Assembly (NCBI GenBank): GCA_021442155.1
Contig: CM038222.1
Span: 23,856,148-23,920,147, forward strand
Direction of reading: 5' to 3'
From: Cymbidium sinense
Taxonomy: Eukaryota > Streptophyta > Magnoliopsida > Asparagales > Orchidaceae
Length of the DNA: 64,000 bases
Made by a program: the position numbers and the translations under genes. The number at the start of each line of letters is the position of its first letter. The first letter of the stretch is position 1. Shown here piece by piece: positions 45,801 to 58,639 of the stretch. Below the pieces are notes generated by a model that was not told the DNA's origin, did no database searches, and saw only the letters and a program-made list of their open reading frames with translations.

Positions 45801-48696
45801 AAAAATAAACCAAAATAAAAAATAAAAGAAAATAAAACATAAACTAAAACCTAAACCTAAATCTAAACCTAAAAAGAAAATAAAATTAAAAATAAAAACT
45901 CAACTAAAATAAAATAAATAAAAACCTAAACTAAACTAAAAAATAGAAAACCTAAATAAAATAAAAACTAAACCTAAAATAAAAATTAAATAAACTTAAA
46001 ATAAAATAAAACCTAAAAAAAATAAAAATAAAAAAATAAAATATCTAAATATAAATAAAAATAAATAAACTAAAAAATAAAAATAATAAACTAAATAAAC
46101 CTAAACCTACATGTTTACTTTTAAAAAAAATTAAAAGATAATAAAGAAAATTTAAAAAAAAACCTAACCATAAACCCAAACCCTAAAATTATCCTGAAAC
46201 CCTCAATCCTAAATCCTAAACCTACAACCCTAAACCCTAAAAGCCTAAACCCTAAACCCTAAACCCTAAATCATAAACCCTAAAACTTACAACTGTAAAC
46301 CCTTAACCCCAAACCTTAAACCCTAAAAACCTAAAAACTTAAACCAAAACTAAAGAAAACCAAAATAAAATAAAATAAATAAATAAAACCTAAAATTAAT
46401 TAAATATAAAATAAAATAAAATAAAATAAAATCCCAAACTAAAACCTAAACCTAAACGAGAACCTAAAAATGAAATATATAAAAAATAAAAATATAAAAA
46501 AATTAAAATAAATAAAAACCTAAACTAAACTAAAAAATAAAATAATCCAAAAAATAGGAAACCTATATAAAATAAAAACTAAATGTAAAATAAAAATAAA
46601 ATAAAACTAAAAAAATAGAATAAAAACTAAATAAAAAACTAATCCTAAAAAATAAACCTAGATATAAAACATAAAAGTAAATAAAAAATAAAACCTAGAC
46701 CATAAACTAATAAGAAAACTAAACCTAAAATAAATAAAATAAAATAAACCTAAACCCAAACTAAAATAAACTAAACTAAAATTAATAAAACGTAAACCTA
46801 AACTTAAAAAACACTAAACCTAAACTAAGTAAAATAAATTAAATTAAAAATAAACATAAACCTAAACTTAGAAATAAAACCTAAAAATAAACCAAAAATA
46901 GAAGCATAAACCTTAAACCTAAAATTAAAAAATTAAAATAAAACTAAACTAAAAAATAAACATAAACCTAAACTAAACCTAAAATTAAACTAAAATAAAA
47001 CCTAAATAAAAATAAATTAACCTAAAATAAAAAACTAAACTAAATAAAAAATTAAAAATAAACCAAAAAAATAAAAAAAATAAAATAAACTAAAATAAAT
47101 TAAAAATAAACTAAATTAACTAAATAAACCTAAACCCTAAACACTAAAACTAACCCAAAACCCTAAACCCTAAACCTACAACCCTAAACCTTAAATAAAT
47201 AAAATAAAATAAAATAAAATAAAAAACCTAACCTTGAACCCTAAACACTAAAACTTACCCTAAACCATAAACCCTAAATACTAAACCTACAACCTTAAAC
47301 TCTAAAACCCAAAACCTAAAACCCAAAACCCGGAAACCCTAAACCCTAAACACTTAACCCTAACCTCTAAACCCTAAAAGTCTAAACCTAAACCCTAGAC
47401 TAACCCTAAACCCTAACAAAAGCTAAAATCCTCCTAAACTAAATAAAAGCTAAAAAATAAAATAAATTAAAAACTAAATCAAAATAAAATAAATAAAAAT
47501 AAAAATAAAACTAAAAGCTAAACCTAAACCTAAACCTAAAAAAAAAATAAATAAAAAAATAAAACTAAACTAAAATAAATAAATAAAACCTAAACTAAAA
47601 TAAAAATAAAAAATAAATAAATAAAATAAACCTAAAATAAAAAATAAAAAATAATCATAAAATAAAATAAAATAAATAAAATAATTTAAATAAAAAAAAA
47701 ATAAATTAAAATAAATAATAAACAAAATAAACTAAACCTACTAGTTTACTTAATTAAAAAATAAAATAAAATTTAAAAAAAACCTAAACTAAAAACTAAT
47801 AAACTTAACCTAAAAACCCTAACCCTAAATAAACCCTAATCTACCTAAACCTAAACCCTAAACTAAAACCTAACTTAACTAAACTTAAACCTAAACTTAA
47901 CCAACTAAAACCCTAACTTAAACTAAAAAACCTTAACCTAAACCTTTAATCCTAAGAACCTAAATAAACTTTAAACTAATAACTTAAATCTTTTTAATTA
48001 AATTAAAATACCCTAATCAAAAATAATTTAACTCCTAATCTAAACTGAATCTAAACTAACTCCTACCTTAACTTTAAATCCTACCTTAACTTAAATTATA
48101 ATCTAAACCTTAATCCTAATTAATATCTTAAAAATCTTTCTTAACTTTAAATCTTAAATCTAAATTTAAATCTTTAACTAAAACCATTTAATCTAAAACT
48201 ATAATAAAATCTTAAATTAAATCTAATCAAACTTAACCTAAATTAACTTAAAACTTAAATAACTATAATCTAATAAATAAATTTAACTTTAACCTAAACC
48301 TAAACTTAAACCTAAATCTAAAATACCTAATTAACCTAATATCTAAAATTAACTAATTAAATAACCTAACCTTCTAATCTAATCTAAATAAATTAAACTT
48401 TAAATCCTAACCTAAATTTAAAACCTAACCTAAATCTAAACTTTAAATCTTAACCTTAATCTATTAAAATTTAAACCTAACTAACCTTTAAATCTAATCT
48501 AAATTTTAAAACTTTAATCTAAAATAACTTAATCTGACTAATCCTACCTAAAAATTAAAAACCTAATCTTTAATCATAACACCTAAAATAAATAACTAAT
48601 AAAATAACCTTAATCTATCTAACTAATCTTAATACCCTAATCCTAATCTTAAAACTAACCAACCTAACCTACCCTAATTTAATATAACCCTAACCC
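42841..48696 (-). repeat. Telomere-like array, CCCTAAA on the plus strand, alternating blocks
   Basis: Near-canonical CCCTAAA patches (42,841-43,170; 43,940-44,070; 44,460-44,650; 45,360-45,770; 46,160-46,330; 47,110-47,410) alternate with A-rich AAATAAAACCTAAAC blocks. A block at 47,780-48,696 is unusual, with TAATCTAAA and CCTTAA words. No gene is seen. It stops at the 5' edge of LINE C2. Confidence 0.88.
47780..48690 (-). repeat. Divergent telomere-derived block (CTTAAACC / TAATCTAAA words)
   Basis: The block keeps the A/C/T-only composition of CCCTAAA repeats but lacks CCC triplets, and T-rich words such as CTTTAATCT appear. It is the least telomere-like part of the array and resembles the reverse complement of the TTTAAG block at 17,880-18,960. 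Confidence 0.6.
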
Positions 48697-48779
48697 TAAA
48701 CCTTTTCCTAGATTTTACTAGTATTAATATTATTCTATACCTAAGAAAAGATGATCTAGACTATTGAGTGATTTAGACC

Positions 48780-49330
48780 TATTAACCTAATCTTTTTAAG
48801 CTAATTTCCAAAATTTCTTACCAACAAACTTACCTAATAGAATTATCTCTCAACCAAATTAGTTTTGTTAGAGGTAGATCCATTTCACATTTTACCCAAG
48901 ATTTAATTCATGATCTTGATGCCAAGAGTAGTGGTGGAAACATTCTTTTCAAATTAGGTATTACCAAAAGATTTGATAACATCTCTTGGGATTTTTTTTT
49001 CATATTCTATATTTATTTGTGTTTTTTGATAAATTTATTTTTCTTATTAAAAATTATATTAATAATGCTTGGTTTTAGATTTGGCTTAATGGGGCAAGCT
49101 GAGTTTCTTTCCCATGGCTTACGCCAAGGGGATCTTTTTCTCTTGCTTTATTTATTATTGTTGTTGAGTACTTATCTAGGAGAATCACTGATTTATTTTT
49201 AAACAATCTTAGTATTTATTACATAACTATTGGTGGCCTTTCTGTTTCCCATTTAAGTTTTGTAGATGATTTAATTATTTTCTGCAATGCCTCTATTCAT
49301 CACATCAAGCATCTTTAGTATTTTTTAAAT
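48780..49330 (+). pseudogene. LINE reverse transcriptase domain, broken (copy C2)
   Basis: Reading across frames gives F-V-R-G-R-S-I (48,870), D-L-D-A-K-S-S-G-G-N-I-L-F-K-L (48,920), SHGLRQGD (49,110-49,135, here intact), Y-L-S-R-R-I-T-D-L (49,170) and SHLSFVDDLIIFC (49,250-49,288), where F-V-D-D stands for the catalytic F/Y-A-D-D. Frameshifts before and after the R-Q-G-D motif split the domain. The continuation S-I-H-H-I-K-H-L matches C1. Confidence 0.87.
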
Positions 49331-49684
49331 AAATTTTGTAGAGAAAGTGGCCTTTCTATCAATCATAAAAAAAATCTATTATATCACTTCCTTTAGTATC
49401 TCCAATAATAAAATAAATTAAATCCTACATATCACTAAGTTTAAACATCAACATTTAACTCTTAAGAGTTTGGTTGCTCCGATCATTAAAGGCTCGAAAC
49501 ATTCCCATCTCTTTGGCGAGCTAATTCAAAAAATTTAAAATAAAATTTATGTTTGGGAATTCCATTTACTTTCCTTTAGTGGTAGGCAAGATTCTTAAAA
49601 GCACTCAACTCCATTCCTTTTATTTAATTCAAACTATTATCCCCACTAATGCTACATTTATCAAAATTGATTGTTTGCTTAATA

Positions 49685-50450
49685 ATTTTTTTTGGGCTCC
49701 AATAATTCTATCAAAAGAATTCATTGGACATCTTGGCATAAATGTTGTGGTTCTTTGGGAGAAGGTGCTCTTGGTTCCAACCCTATTCGTGAAGTTATCA
49801 CTTCCTTCTCTCATAAGCTCTGGTGGAATTTTAGAAAGACTGATAGCCTTTGGTCCCATTTTATGAAAAAATATTGCCAAGGTAACGCCCCTTAACTGTG
49901 CTTATAAAGTTGGTGACTCTTTGGTTTGGAAAATGCTTTGCTCCATTAAATGGGTTGTAATCATTAATATCTTGGGGTATTTTAGTTCTTCCTTCTTTGC
50001 CAAGACAATTGATTGGCAATGGCTCTATTGACTCCTTTATCTACCCACTCTCTATTAAATTCCTTTGGATTAATAATAAATGAAAACAAACTTGAGAATT
50101 ATATCCCTATTTCACCTTTTGACAACTTTAGAAATATTCCCATTTCTTCTAACAAACCTGACCAAATTATTTTTTAAGCTTTTTTATAATGGTGACTTTG
50201 TACTTAAAGAGTTTTGTAATTTTATTAGAGATAAACGGAACCCCTCTAATGTTTTCATTAAACATTGGAACAATATCATTCCCATTTCCTATTCAATTTT
50301 AGCTTGAGGATTTTGAATAATTTTATTCTGTGGACTCTTTGCTCTAAAGGGGTTTTAGTTACCTTCAAAGTATTATTGTTTTATATTGAAAATGTAAATC
50401 ATGTTTTTATCAATGGTGCTATTGCTTCTAAATTATGGTTTTGGTATGAT
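49685..50450 (+). pseudogene. LINE RT linker and zf-RVT region (copy C2)
   Basis: Frame 49,692-49,895 reads SIKRIHWTSWHKCCGSLGEG, ALGSNPIREVITSFSHK and LWWNFRKTDSLWSHFMKKYC. This is the linker typical of plant LINE polyproteins after RT (F-F-W-G...I-H-W-x-x-W...E-G-x-L-G...K-W-x-W-R-F). Further on, H-W-N-N-I-I-P-I and N-H-V-F-I-N-G-A-I-A-S-K-L-W-F-W match zf-RVT, but the zinc-binding Cys pair kept in C1 (K-C-Y-C-C) is eroded. Confidence 0.8.
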
Positions 50451-50759
50451 TATTTATTTAATACCAACTATTTTAGGGTTCTCTTGTTTATATCAACTTC
50501 GAAGTCTATTTCAAAATATAGTGAAAGGCCAAATCAAAGTTTTAATTGCATTACCTTTATGTTCATGGATGGATAGAAATGATGCTAAATATCATGGTAT
50601 TTCTATGAACCATAAAAAGATCCCTAGAACTACTAAAGAAAAAATTCATGCTCTTCTCAATCCCAATCCTATTAGTAATATTCAATTCACAGGTTATAAA
50701 TTTGTGGCTAAAAAATTGGGTATCATTCTACCTGAGTTTGACTTTTATAAAAGTTCTAG

Positions 50760-51190
50760 GATTATCCATTGGATCAAACCTAAAGACAATTTGATTAAAG
50801 TGAATATTGATGGTTTTGTTGCTTCCAATTAATATGGCAGTGGTGGTATTCTTAGGGATTTTAAAGGTACTATCATTTGTGCTTTTGCCTATCCTAAAAG
50901 CCTATTTTGTTATTTTTGCTTTATACTATTAATAAAGCTATTGAAATTTGTTTGAATATAGGTTTCAACATCTGATTGATGTTAATGCTCTTGCTTCGCC
51001 ATGCTTAATTCGAATAGAAATGGGAATGCTGAATTATTTTATCTTCTTAATCATACTAAAAATCTTCTTTCACATGTTTTTTTTTTTAAATTTCCCACAT
51101 TCTTCATGAAGGTAATGCTTGTGTTGATTACTTGGCTAACATTGGTGCCAACTTAACTGAGTTCACCTTATTTGACAACCAAACTTTGCC
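50760..51190 (+). pseudogene. LINE RNase H domain, broken (copy C2)
   Basis: The end of the open frame 50,401-50,832 reads IIHWIKPKDNLIKVNIDGF, the start of an RVT_3-type RNase H with its first Asp (N-I-D-G). A TAA interrupts, then Y-G-S-G-G-I-L-R-D-F-K-G continues the domain, followed by N-K-A-I-E-I-C-L-N. The remainder is frameshifted. Confidence 0.82.
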
Positions 51191-52304
51191 TAAACAATTA
51201 AAGGGTTTGATTAATCTGGCTAATACTCAATTGCCTTATCTCAGATTATAAATTATTGGCTTGGTTTTTGGTGTTGCTTTTTGATGATCTTTTTATTGCT
51301 TATTCAACCCTCTTTGGGTTGTGGTTATCTATTTTCTCTACTGAGCTATGTTATGTTTTAGATCTCTTATTTTGATTTTGGTTTTGCTACCTAGTGGTTA
51401 TTTTAAGTTTTAGATTATGTTTATATGTCAAGCTAGTGTTTACCATAATTTTCCCTTGGCTATTTTTATTTCCGGTTGCCTATTGTTTTAGGTTTTTCTT
51501 TTGTATGGGTTTTCCTCTCGCTCTAACTTACAATTGATCATCGTGGTGATTGATAGGGTGCATATTATCAATGGTAATTTTGGCTAGTTATTTTGGCTAT
51601 TTTTTCATTTTCTATTGGTGACTTATCTGGGGGCTTGCTGCTAGTTTATCTCTGGCTTGATTTTGGCATGGTGGAGATTGTTGGTTAGCTCTTATTTTTT
51701 CTATTTTGTTGACTGGTGCTTGGCGGTTGTCTTTTTTTTTATATTTTTTTTTCTCTTGGTTATGGTTTTAACCTCCTCAGATTGGCCTTCCTCTTGGTCA
51801 GAGTGGTTTTGGGTTTGGGTATTGTTCTGATTGGCTTGATGACTATTTTATGGCTATTTTGCGGGTTTAGTAGTGCCTTTATTGTTGTTGTTCCTATTGG
51901 TTGTAGTTTATCTTACTAGGCTTTGTACCTTTTATCTTTTGGTTTGCTACTTACCCAGTCGATTTTCTTTAGCCTTGGGTTTGGTGACTATAGTCTACTT
52001 CTACCCTTTCCCTAGTGTCTTGGGTTATTTTGGTTTGATGATTGTATTGTTCTTACACCTAATTGGGTAATCACCGCTATGGTTGGCTAGAGGATATGTT
52101 AATGAGTTGGTTGAGGAGTGGTCATTTGGCCAATTTTTTGTTCCTTTGATTGTTTTGGGAACCAGTGTTCTTTTCTTTTGTGACTTGTATTTCTGGTTTC
52201 CCACTTTGTTTTTTCATCTTGGCTACAATTGACCCTTTTATGTGCGCCCACTGTTAGGCTCGGTGTTTTTACTAGATCTTTTTCCTACTTTTCACAGATT
52301 AGGT

Positions 52305-53125
52305 GCTGCTAGGGGTGTTATCCTAAGGTGTACGGTCGCCAACTCAAGGAGAAAGTGAAGTAGACTTACATCTGCCAAGAGTGGTGTATCCTAAAGTGAG
52401 TGAACCAAGATAAGGTGTATCTGTCAGCATAGTGAGAACCAACCAACCTAAGGTGCCCGTCGGTGTGCAACAATCAATCTTGAAATAAAATGTGTTAGTT
52501 ATAACTTTCTATGTGGAACTGATCATAGCGATAGTCCATCATTGGCAGGACATATATTATCTGACCTAGAGTGACTACTAGGAGCCCCAGGAAGGACAAC
52601 CCGACTTTAAGCGAAGAGGGAAGAAGCCACTAGGGGACTTAACCTAAACCTCAAATATACTCGACTCAATCAGTGCAGGAAGGCTAATCCAAGAAGAAAG
52701 CATAGAAGACCCACATCCTCTTAAAAAAACCAACATGAGTTAGCTTACCAACCATGCAGTATGGCCTACCAAACTAATAAGGCACTCATTGCGGGCCAAG
52801 TAAGGAAGAAAAGTGTAGCACTTACATACCCAAAGTAAAGACTACTGGGGTGACACACTTTGAAGACGTTAGCGACCTAGAACACCGAAGAGTGATGTGC
52901 ATTATCTCAACTCGTAGCTGAGATAAAAAAGATATGTGTTAATTTTATATGTTTATGTGGCATGTATGTTTATCTTGTGTCGATGAAGAATAGGATGTTG
53001 CTCAGGTACCTTGCACCTACCCTAAACACACCGTGGCCGATTCACAAATAAGAATACTTTTATAATGGAAGAGATTGAATTAAAAATGGAATTTTCATTG
53101 ATGATAATTATTTTCAAACATGATT
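52305..53125 (-). mobile_element. LTR first part, copy B, downstream of pol
   Basis: The segment matches 31,740-33,173 of copy A in the same orientation, with internal deletions, and follows the pol stop on the minus strand. GTAAGT motifs recur on the sense strand near 52,360 and, degraded, near 52,700 and 52,810. Its left end at about 52,305 is cut at the LINE C2 boundary, so only the first 0.8 kb of the LTR remains. Confidence 0.65.
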
Positions 53126-54745
53126 TATAATATTTCTTTAAGTGGAGCCCATTGATTGGAAGCATTGGGTGTTGTCCCTTATGATAAATAAGCTCATAAA
53201 ATCCTTCTTGGTAGGCCTTTTCTATGAAAAAGGCCTTCCTAAGTGGGTTCAAACTTCCCTCCCATCTTATGATGGGTGATAATCAATCTCTTAGAACTAA
53301 AATAAGCTCTCCTACCTAAAAAGCTCTAGGATGGACCAACATGTTGTGAGCCTGAATCATTTTAGCTTTGTACAACTTTAGGTTTTTGCATGCCCATAGG
53401 TGTCTCTCCTCCAAACCTTCGAGCTCTTCTAACCATAACTTGGCATTCTGCTCTATTATGATCTTGCTACCCAAAGCTATATTTAGTGATGGGAGTTGGA
53501 CTTCTAATGGTAGATCAGCTTCAGACCCATACACTAAGGAGAAAGGAGTAGACTAAGTTGGAGTTCTATTTGTGGTGTAGTAGGCCCTCAAGGCTTCAAC
53601 TAATTGCTCATTACTATTGCTTGTTATTCTTTCTTCTTGATTTGGATGAGAGTTTTATTGAAGGCTTTTGTTAAGCCATTTTCCCTCGTGTAGTTGATGG
53701 TAGAATATCTCTAATATATGTTGTGTCTCTGGGTAAAGTTGTTGATCTTGGTGCTCTTGAATGCAATACCATTATCAAATATAAATTATCGAGGCACTTC
53801 AAACCTATATATAATATGGTTCAAAAAAACTAGAGCATCGAGCTATGACCTCTCTGAGCAAAATCGCCTTTGCCCATTTGGAAAAGTAATCAATAACAAC
53901 TACGATGAATCGATGACCCTTGGAAGAAGGAGGATCAATCAGACCCACTATGTTGGTACCCCAACACTTAATGGCCAATGTAGGATGTAGAATGTTAGGT
54001 GGTTGGTGTAGGACCACAATGTGTATTTGACATTGGTGGCATCGCCTAGCCGTATCCATGCAATCTTTGATCATCGATGGCTAGTAGTATCCTAGTCTCT
54101 TGATCTTGGCTTTTATCTTCGGACTAGATTGGTTGGCTCCACATAATCCTAAGTGTACCTCAGTCATGATCTTATGGGCTTCATGCTTGTATAAACAATA
54201 TAACCACATATGATCGAAAAACCACCGACACAAGACACCATCCACAAGCTCATAGGAAAGTGCTCTCTACTTCATCTGATGGGCTTGGAACTTCTCTTGA
54301 GGTAGTTTGCCTTTATTTAGGTAATCCATGAATGGTTGCCTCCAATCTAACTCCTCATCCTTCTTTGCAATGGCAACCTCCTTCTCAAGAGAGTACTTTT
54401 TGATGAGTTCAATATCAAAAAGAGATAATACTTGTCTATTTTGGACCTTTATTGATATGGACTCATCCTCGACATGCCAACTCCTTGGAAAGCTTGGCAA
54501 GCATATGCTTCGTGTTCTCTCCGAGGAATCTTATAAATGGTAACCTGGATTTGGGCCAACAACTCCATGGTGTACTTGTGGGAATGATGGAGCTTGGGCT
54601 TTATAACTTTATAGGACTCAATGATTTGGTTGATAACTAGTTAAGAATCCCCAAAGATGTTGATGTTCTATATGCTTAGAGTAATGACTAACTCCAGACA
54701 GGCAATCAGAGCCTCATATTTGACTTCATTGTTCATGCAAGGATT
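53126..54745 (-). pseudogene. Ty3/gypsy pol remnant: RNase H, integrase, pol C-terminus (Tat-like)
   Basis: In minus-strand order: RNase H part (54,745-54,500; N-N-E-V-K-Y-E-A-L-I-A, then I-F-G-D-S and H-E-A-Y-A), connection (54,500-54,267; ELDWRQPFMDYLNKGKLP), the integrase zinc-finger area (54,200-54,020; M-I-K-D-C-M-D-T-A-R-R-C-H-Q-C-Q), the integrase core start (VVVIDYFSKWAKA near 53,880, holding the first catalytic Asp), then the region after the core (M-Y-G-S-E-A-D-L-P-L-E-V, 53,534) and the terminal I-N-G-L-H-L-K-K-Y-Y (about 53,140). The rest of the core (second Asp and Glu) is disrupted between 53,800 and 53,540. RT is absent: upstream sequence switches to inverted LTR at 54,745. Stops and shifts make it inactive. 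Confidence 0.88.
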
Positions 54746-56306
54746 GGACAAATGATATGAGAATGATCAAAACTACATTCAAATGGTCAAAAATAAATCA
54801 AACTAAATCAAATTAAATCAATACCCTTCCTAAGCCATATGACCTATCTCATGGACTTAGCCAAATCTTAATCCAAATCAAGTCAAACTAAATTGATTTT
54901 CTCACAAATCAATCATATTTTCAATCATGTTCATTTAAATAATCAAAACTAAATCAAACCAAATCAGAATCCAAACCTAAGCCACATGACCAAACTCCAT
55001 GGACTTAGCCAAATTCCTTCATTCCAAAACCCAAATTCAATTTATTTTCTCAAGAATCAATCATACCTTCAACTATATTCATAAATATAAATGAAATCTA
55101 TAATAATCAAGCCAAACTAAAATCAACCCAAGTCAAACCCAACTTAACCCTTTTGACTTGAAATGTTCAAATTAACCAAAACCCATTTAAACCCAAGCCA
55201 ATTGCAATTAAATTCATATATCAATCCCAAATCCATATATAAACTCAACTAAATCAAACTCAACCCAAAATCAAGCCAACTAAAAACTCATCCACTTTAC
55301 CAAAGTGGCCAATTTACCTCTGAGCCAAGTTCTAATAGTCCTACCCAAATTGATTGAACCAAGCTCATCAAAACCTCCCATCATGATTATCACCCTAGGT
55401 TGATCAATTATCACAAATTAGGTCAAACCAAGTCAACTTGATCATTTGACCAAGTCAACCACTTAACCCATATGAATCCAAACTAGCCAAATTACAACCT
55501 AAGCCAAATCCCTTGAAACCAATGATTCATACCAAATCAAAATCAATATTTGAATATGACTTTACCTTCAATTGAGTCAAACCAAACCCAATTGGCCCTC
55601 TTAACCCAAGTTGACCCAAATTGACTTAAAAGACCAAATTGGGTCAAATCAAAATATAAACCAAATTGATTTCAACCAATGGCTCGAGTTCATTTCCAAA
55701 TTGATTGTTGAACTTGCAAAACCATGGTTGAACCCATTGATCTACTTAGCCCAATTTGACCTAAGGTTCAAGTTGGCCTAAATCAAAACCAATCCAAATT
55801 AATTTAAACCAAAGCTTAAAATCATCTTCAATTGGTCCAACTAAACCAACAACAGGCAATTTGGATAATTTGTCAAATTGGTCAACTTAACCATTTGACA
55901 AATGAATTCAAATGAGCCAAATCTAAAGCCAAACTAAACCAAACCAAACCAAACATCCCAAATGATCATATGAACTTAACCCAACTCTTGGTTTGACCAA
56001 TTTGACCAATTGGTCAACTTGACAACCAATTTGACCTAAATGAGCCAAATTGAGCCAAACCTAACGAAATCAACTCCAATTAACTTGAAATTTTGGCTAA
56101 CCAACTTTTAGCTCATTTAAAATCTACTCAAATCAAATCTAATGCCAAATGATCATTCTACTTTTGGGTCAAGGGCATCACATTAGACAAATCACCCATG
56201 TAAGTGGTCATTTCCATTCCCTGGCCACTTGGTAATCTCCCAATGGTCCACTAGGACCTAGGCCTTGCCCACCTAACCCAGGGTGGTTGGGTGACCATGA
56301 CCATGG

Positions 56307-56322
56307 GAGGTGAAATCACCTC
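56307..56322. repeat. Palindrome GAGGTGAAATCACCTC in the inverted LTR
   Basis: Seven-base arms flank an AA centre. It is the counterpart of the palindrome at 28,786-28,801. Confidence 0.7.
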
Positions 56323-58639
56323 ACCCTCCCATTGGAGCATTTGAAACCCATAGACACCCATGATTCCTCCTTGGCACCTCTCCAAACCTTCAACCAACCA
56401 AGCGGACAAACTCACCTCCTCCACCCATGACTCCTTGAGATGGTGGGATGGCCAGAATCAAACCCCATCCACATCAATCAAATGAAGGGGTATACACCCC
56501 CCTGTTTCCACTCAAACACACACAAAAATCATTCCTCAGAGCCCTAGCTACACAAGATGAGCCGCTAGAGCTATTTCCTAAGCTCCCAAGCTCATTCCTC
56601 AATCAAAAAATGCCATTCCCATCAGTCCCAAAATAGGACACTACCATTTTTGACCTAGCTTTTCCATTTCTCTATCAAACTCAAATTAACTTTGCATGTA
56701 CCATCTTTAGGCCTCGAGCAACAATCATCTCCCAAGCTTCCTGCGGAGGTGGGACTTGATCAAAATGCTCCAAATCATTAGTTTGTGTCCTTTTGAGAGA
56801 ACAATGAGGAATTGATCCAATTGCTTATCAACAAGGCTTCATCTCCAATAGATGAAGCTTCCTCAATTGTTCGAGCTACTACTCTTTAGCTCCGACTAGG
56901 TATGCTTCCTAAACGGAACCTTAGCCAAAAATGGGTTGGATATTTTTGAAGAAAACTTACATCTCGTGTGATATTGACCATTGGATCCTCTTCGATATCA
57001 TGAAGGTGTGGGATCCTTTTGAGTTGATCGTCAGCTTGATCAAGTGAGCAATGGACGGACTCCATTCTCTCACTCACATGGCGTTAGATCACCATCGATT
57101 GAGATAGAAATGGTGATTAAATCACTTGATCGATCTAATTTAATCTTATTAAGTTATCAGATTAATCGTAGCCATCCGATCATAGATGGGATGGTGGACA
57201 AGAAAGAGCATCCACCATCGCCACGTAAGCGCTGAGTTGGATAAGTTTTAAGTAGCCAGTCTTGCGATGCCATGTGAAAAGCGCCGCCATGTGGAAAGCA
57301 TCATCGCCATGTGGCAATAGGATTAGGCTTTAATTAGGCTTATTTAATCATTTTTAATGGTTAAAATTCTAAAATCATAAAAAATCATAGAGAAAAAATA
57401 ATGCAAATAAATACTCATTTTAAAGGTATTTTAGAGGAGAATTAATTAAAATTTATCTTAACTAATTTTGAATAGTAATTAAGGTTTAATTACTTTTTAA
57501 TTACTTGAGCAATTAATCCCAAATTTTGTGAGTTAATTTAATGGAATGACCTCTACCTCCCATGATTTTCTTGGGATTTATTGCTCACTTAATTAAGAAA
57601 ATTGACAAATTAAACCTTAACTACTCTTTTAAGTTAATTAATGATTAAATAATCCCTTGAATAGTAATAAATAAATTAATTAAGTTTTTCAATCATTGTT
57701 AGTAAGTGAACTAAGGAATAATGTTGGGACCCCTTTCCTAAGTTCATTTCACCTTTTTTAAAATAAATTAATTTAACTAATTAATTAAATCACTTAATCA
57801 AATTGAAATCATAATCACATCCTTAATTAATTAAATCATGGAGTAGATCTTTAGGTGTTTAATAACCTAAAGGAGTTCAATCAAATTATGGTTAGTCCAT
57901 ATATGTGGGAAAACCATAAGAGTAATTAAGACTTAATCTAATTTAACTATTAATCATGAGCCAATTGCATTAGGCCCCTTTTATTTCTAGGATCATTGCA
58001 AGTTTATTTTCATGCATATCATGTTGGCTCATAATTATTTAGTTAATTACTTTAAGGTGACATAGGAAAGTGTAATTAATTCATCTAATTAAGGGTTCAA
58101 CTTAATTAACCCATAAAATCAACTTAATTACATTTCTTAAATTAAATCAAATCACTAATGTGAAATGGGTTTAAAATAGCAAGTGATGATTTCTCTTCTC
58201 CTCTTTAAATCAAATCAAATCCAAAACTTAATTAATAAAAAGCTTTGGTTTGCTTTAAATAATCTTATTTGATTTGATTGTCCTTAAGAACTAGTTTGGT
58301 TGAATGAATCACATGCTTATATTTGATTGTCTCTTTCGATTCATGTTAAAATTGGTATGTCATTTGAATTCATGCATCCATCTTTTCAAAATCAAGTAAA
58401 ATAAAATGGATTTCTTTTGTAAGCTTGCATGTGTTGATTTAATTTAATATATGCATGGCTATTATCTATTAAATCAAATGTATTTTTCAAAAGCTTATAA
58501 ATGAATAATAATATGTGTTATGATTAGTTATAAATACATAAGAAATGCATGTGCTTATATTTTAAGTGTATGAATGTTGAGTTCTCTTTCCTCTATTCAT
58601 GTGTTGATTTATATAAGATTGAATGGTAATGGGTATATA

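Larger units (their letters stand above)
48697..52270 (+). mobile_element. 5'-truncated LINE, copy C2 (RT to 3' end)
   Basis: This copy aligns with C1 from CCTTTTCCTAGA at its first bases. Order: RT (48,780-49,330), the F-F-W-G...I-H-W-T-S-W linker (49,685-49,880), zf-RVT region (50,270-50,450), RNase H (50,760-51,190), and T/G-rich 3' region (51,250-52,270). Its 5' edge joins CCCTAAA repeat directly; its 3' edge lies beside the LTR fragment. It is better preserved than C1 but still has many frameshifts. Spurious hydrophobic frames at 51,716-52,070 belong to the 3' region. Confidence 0.87.
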
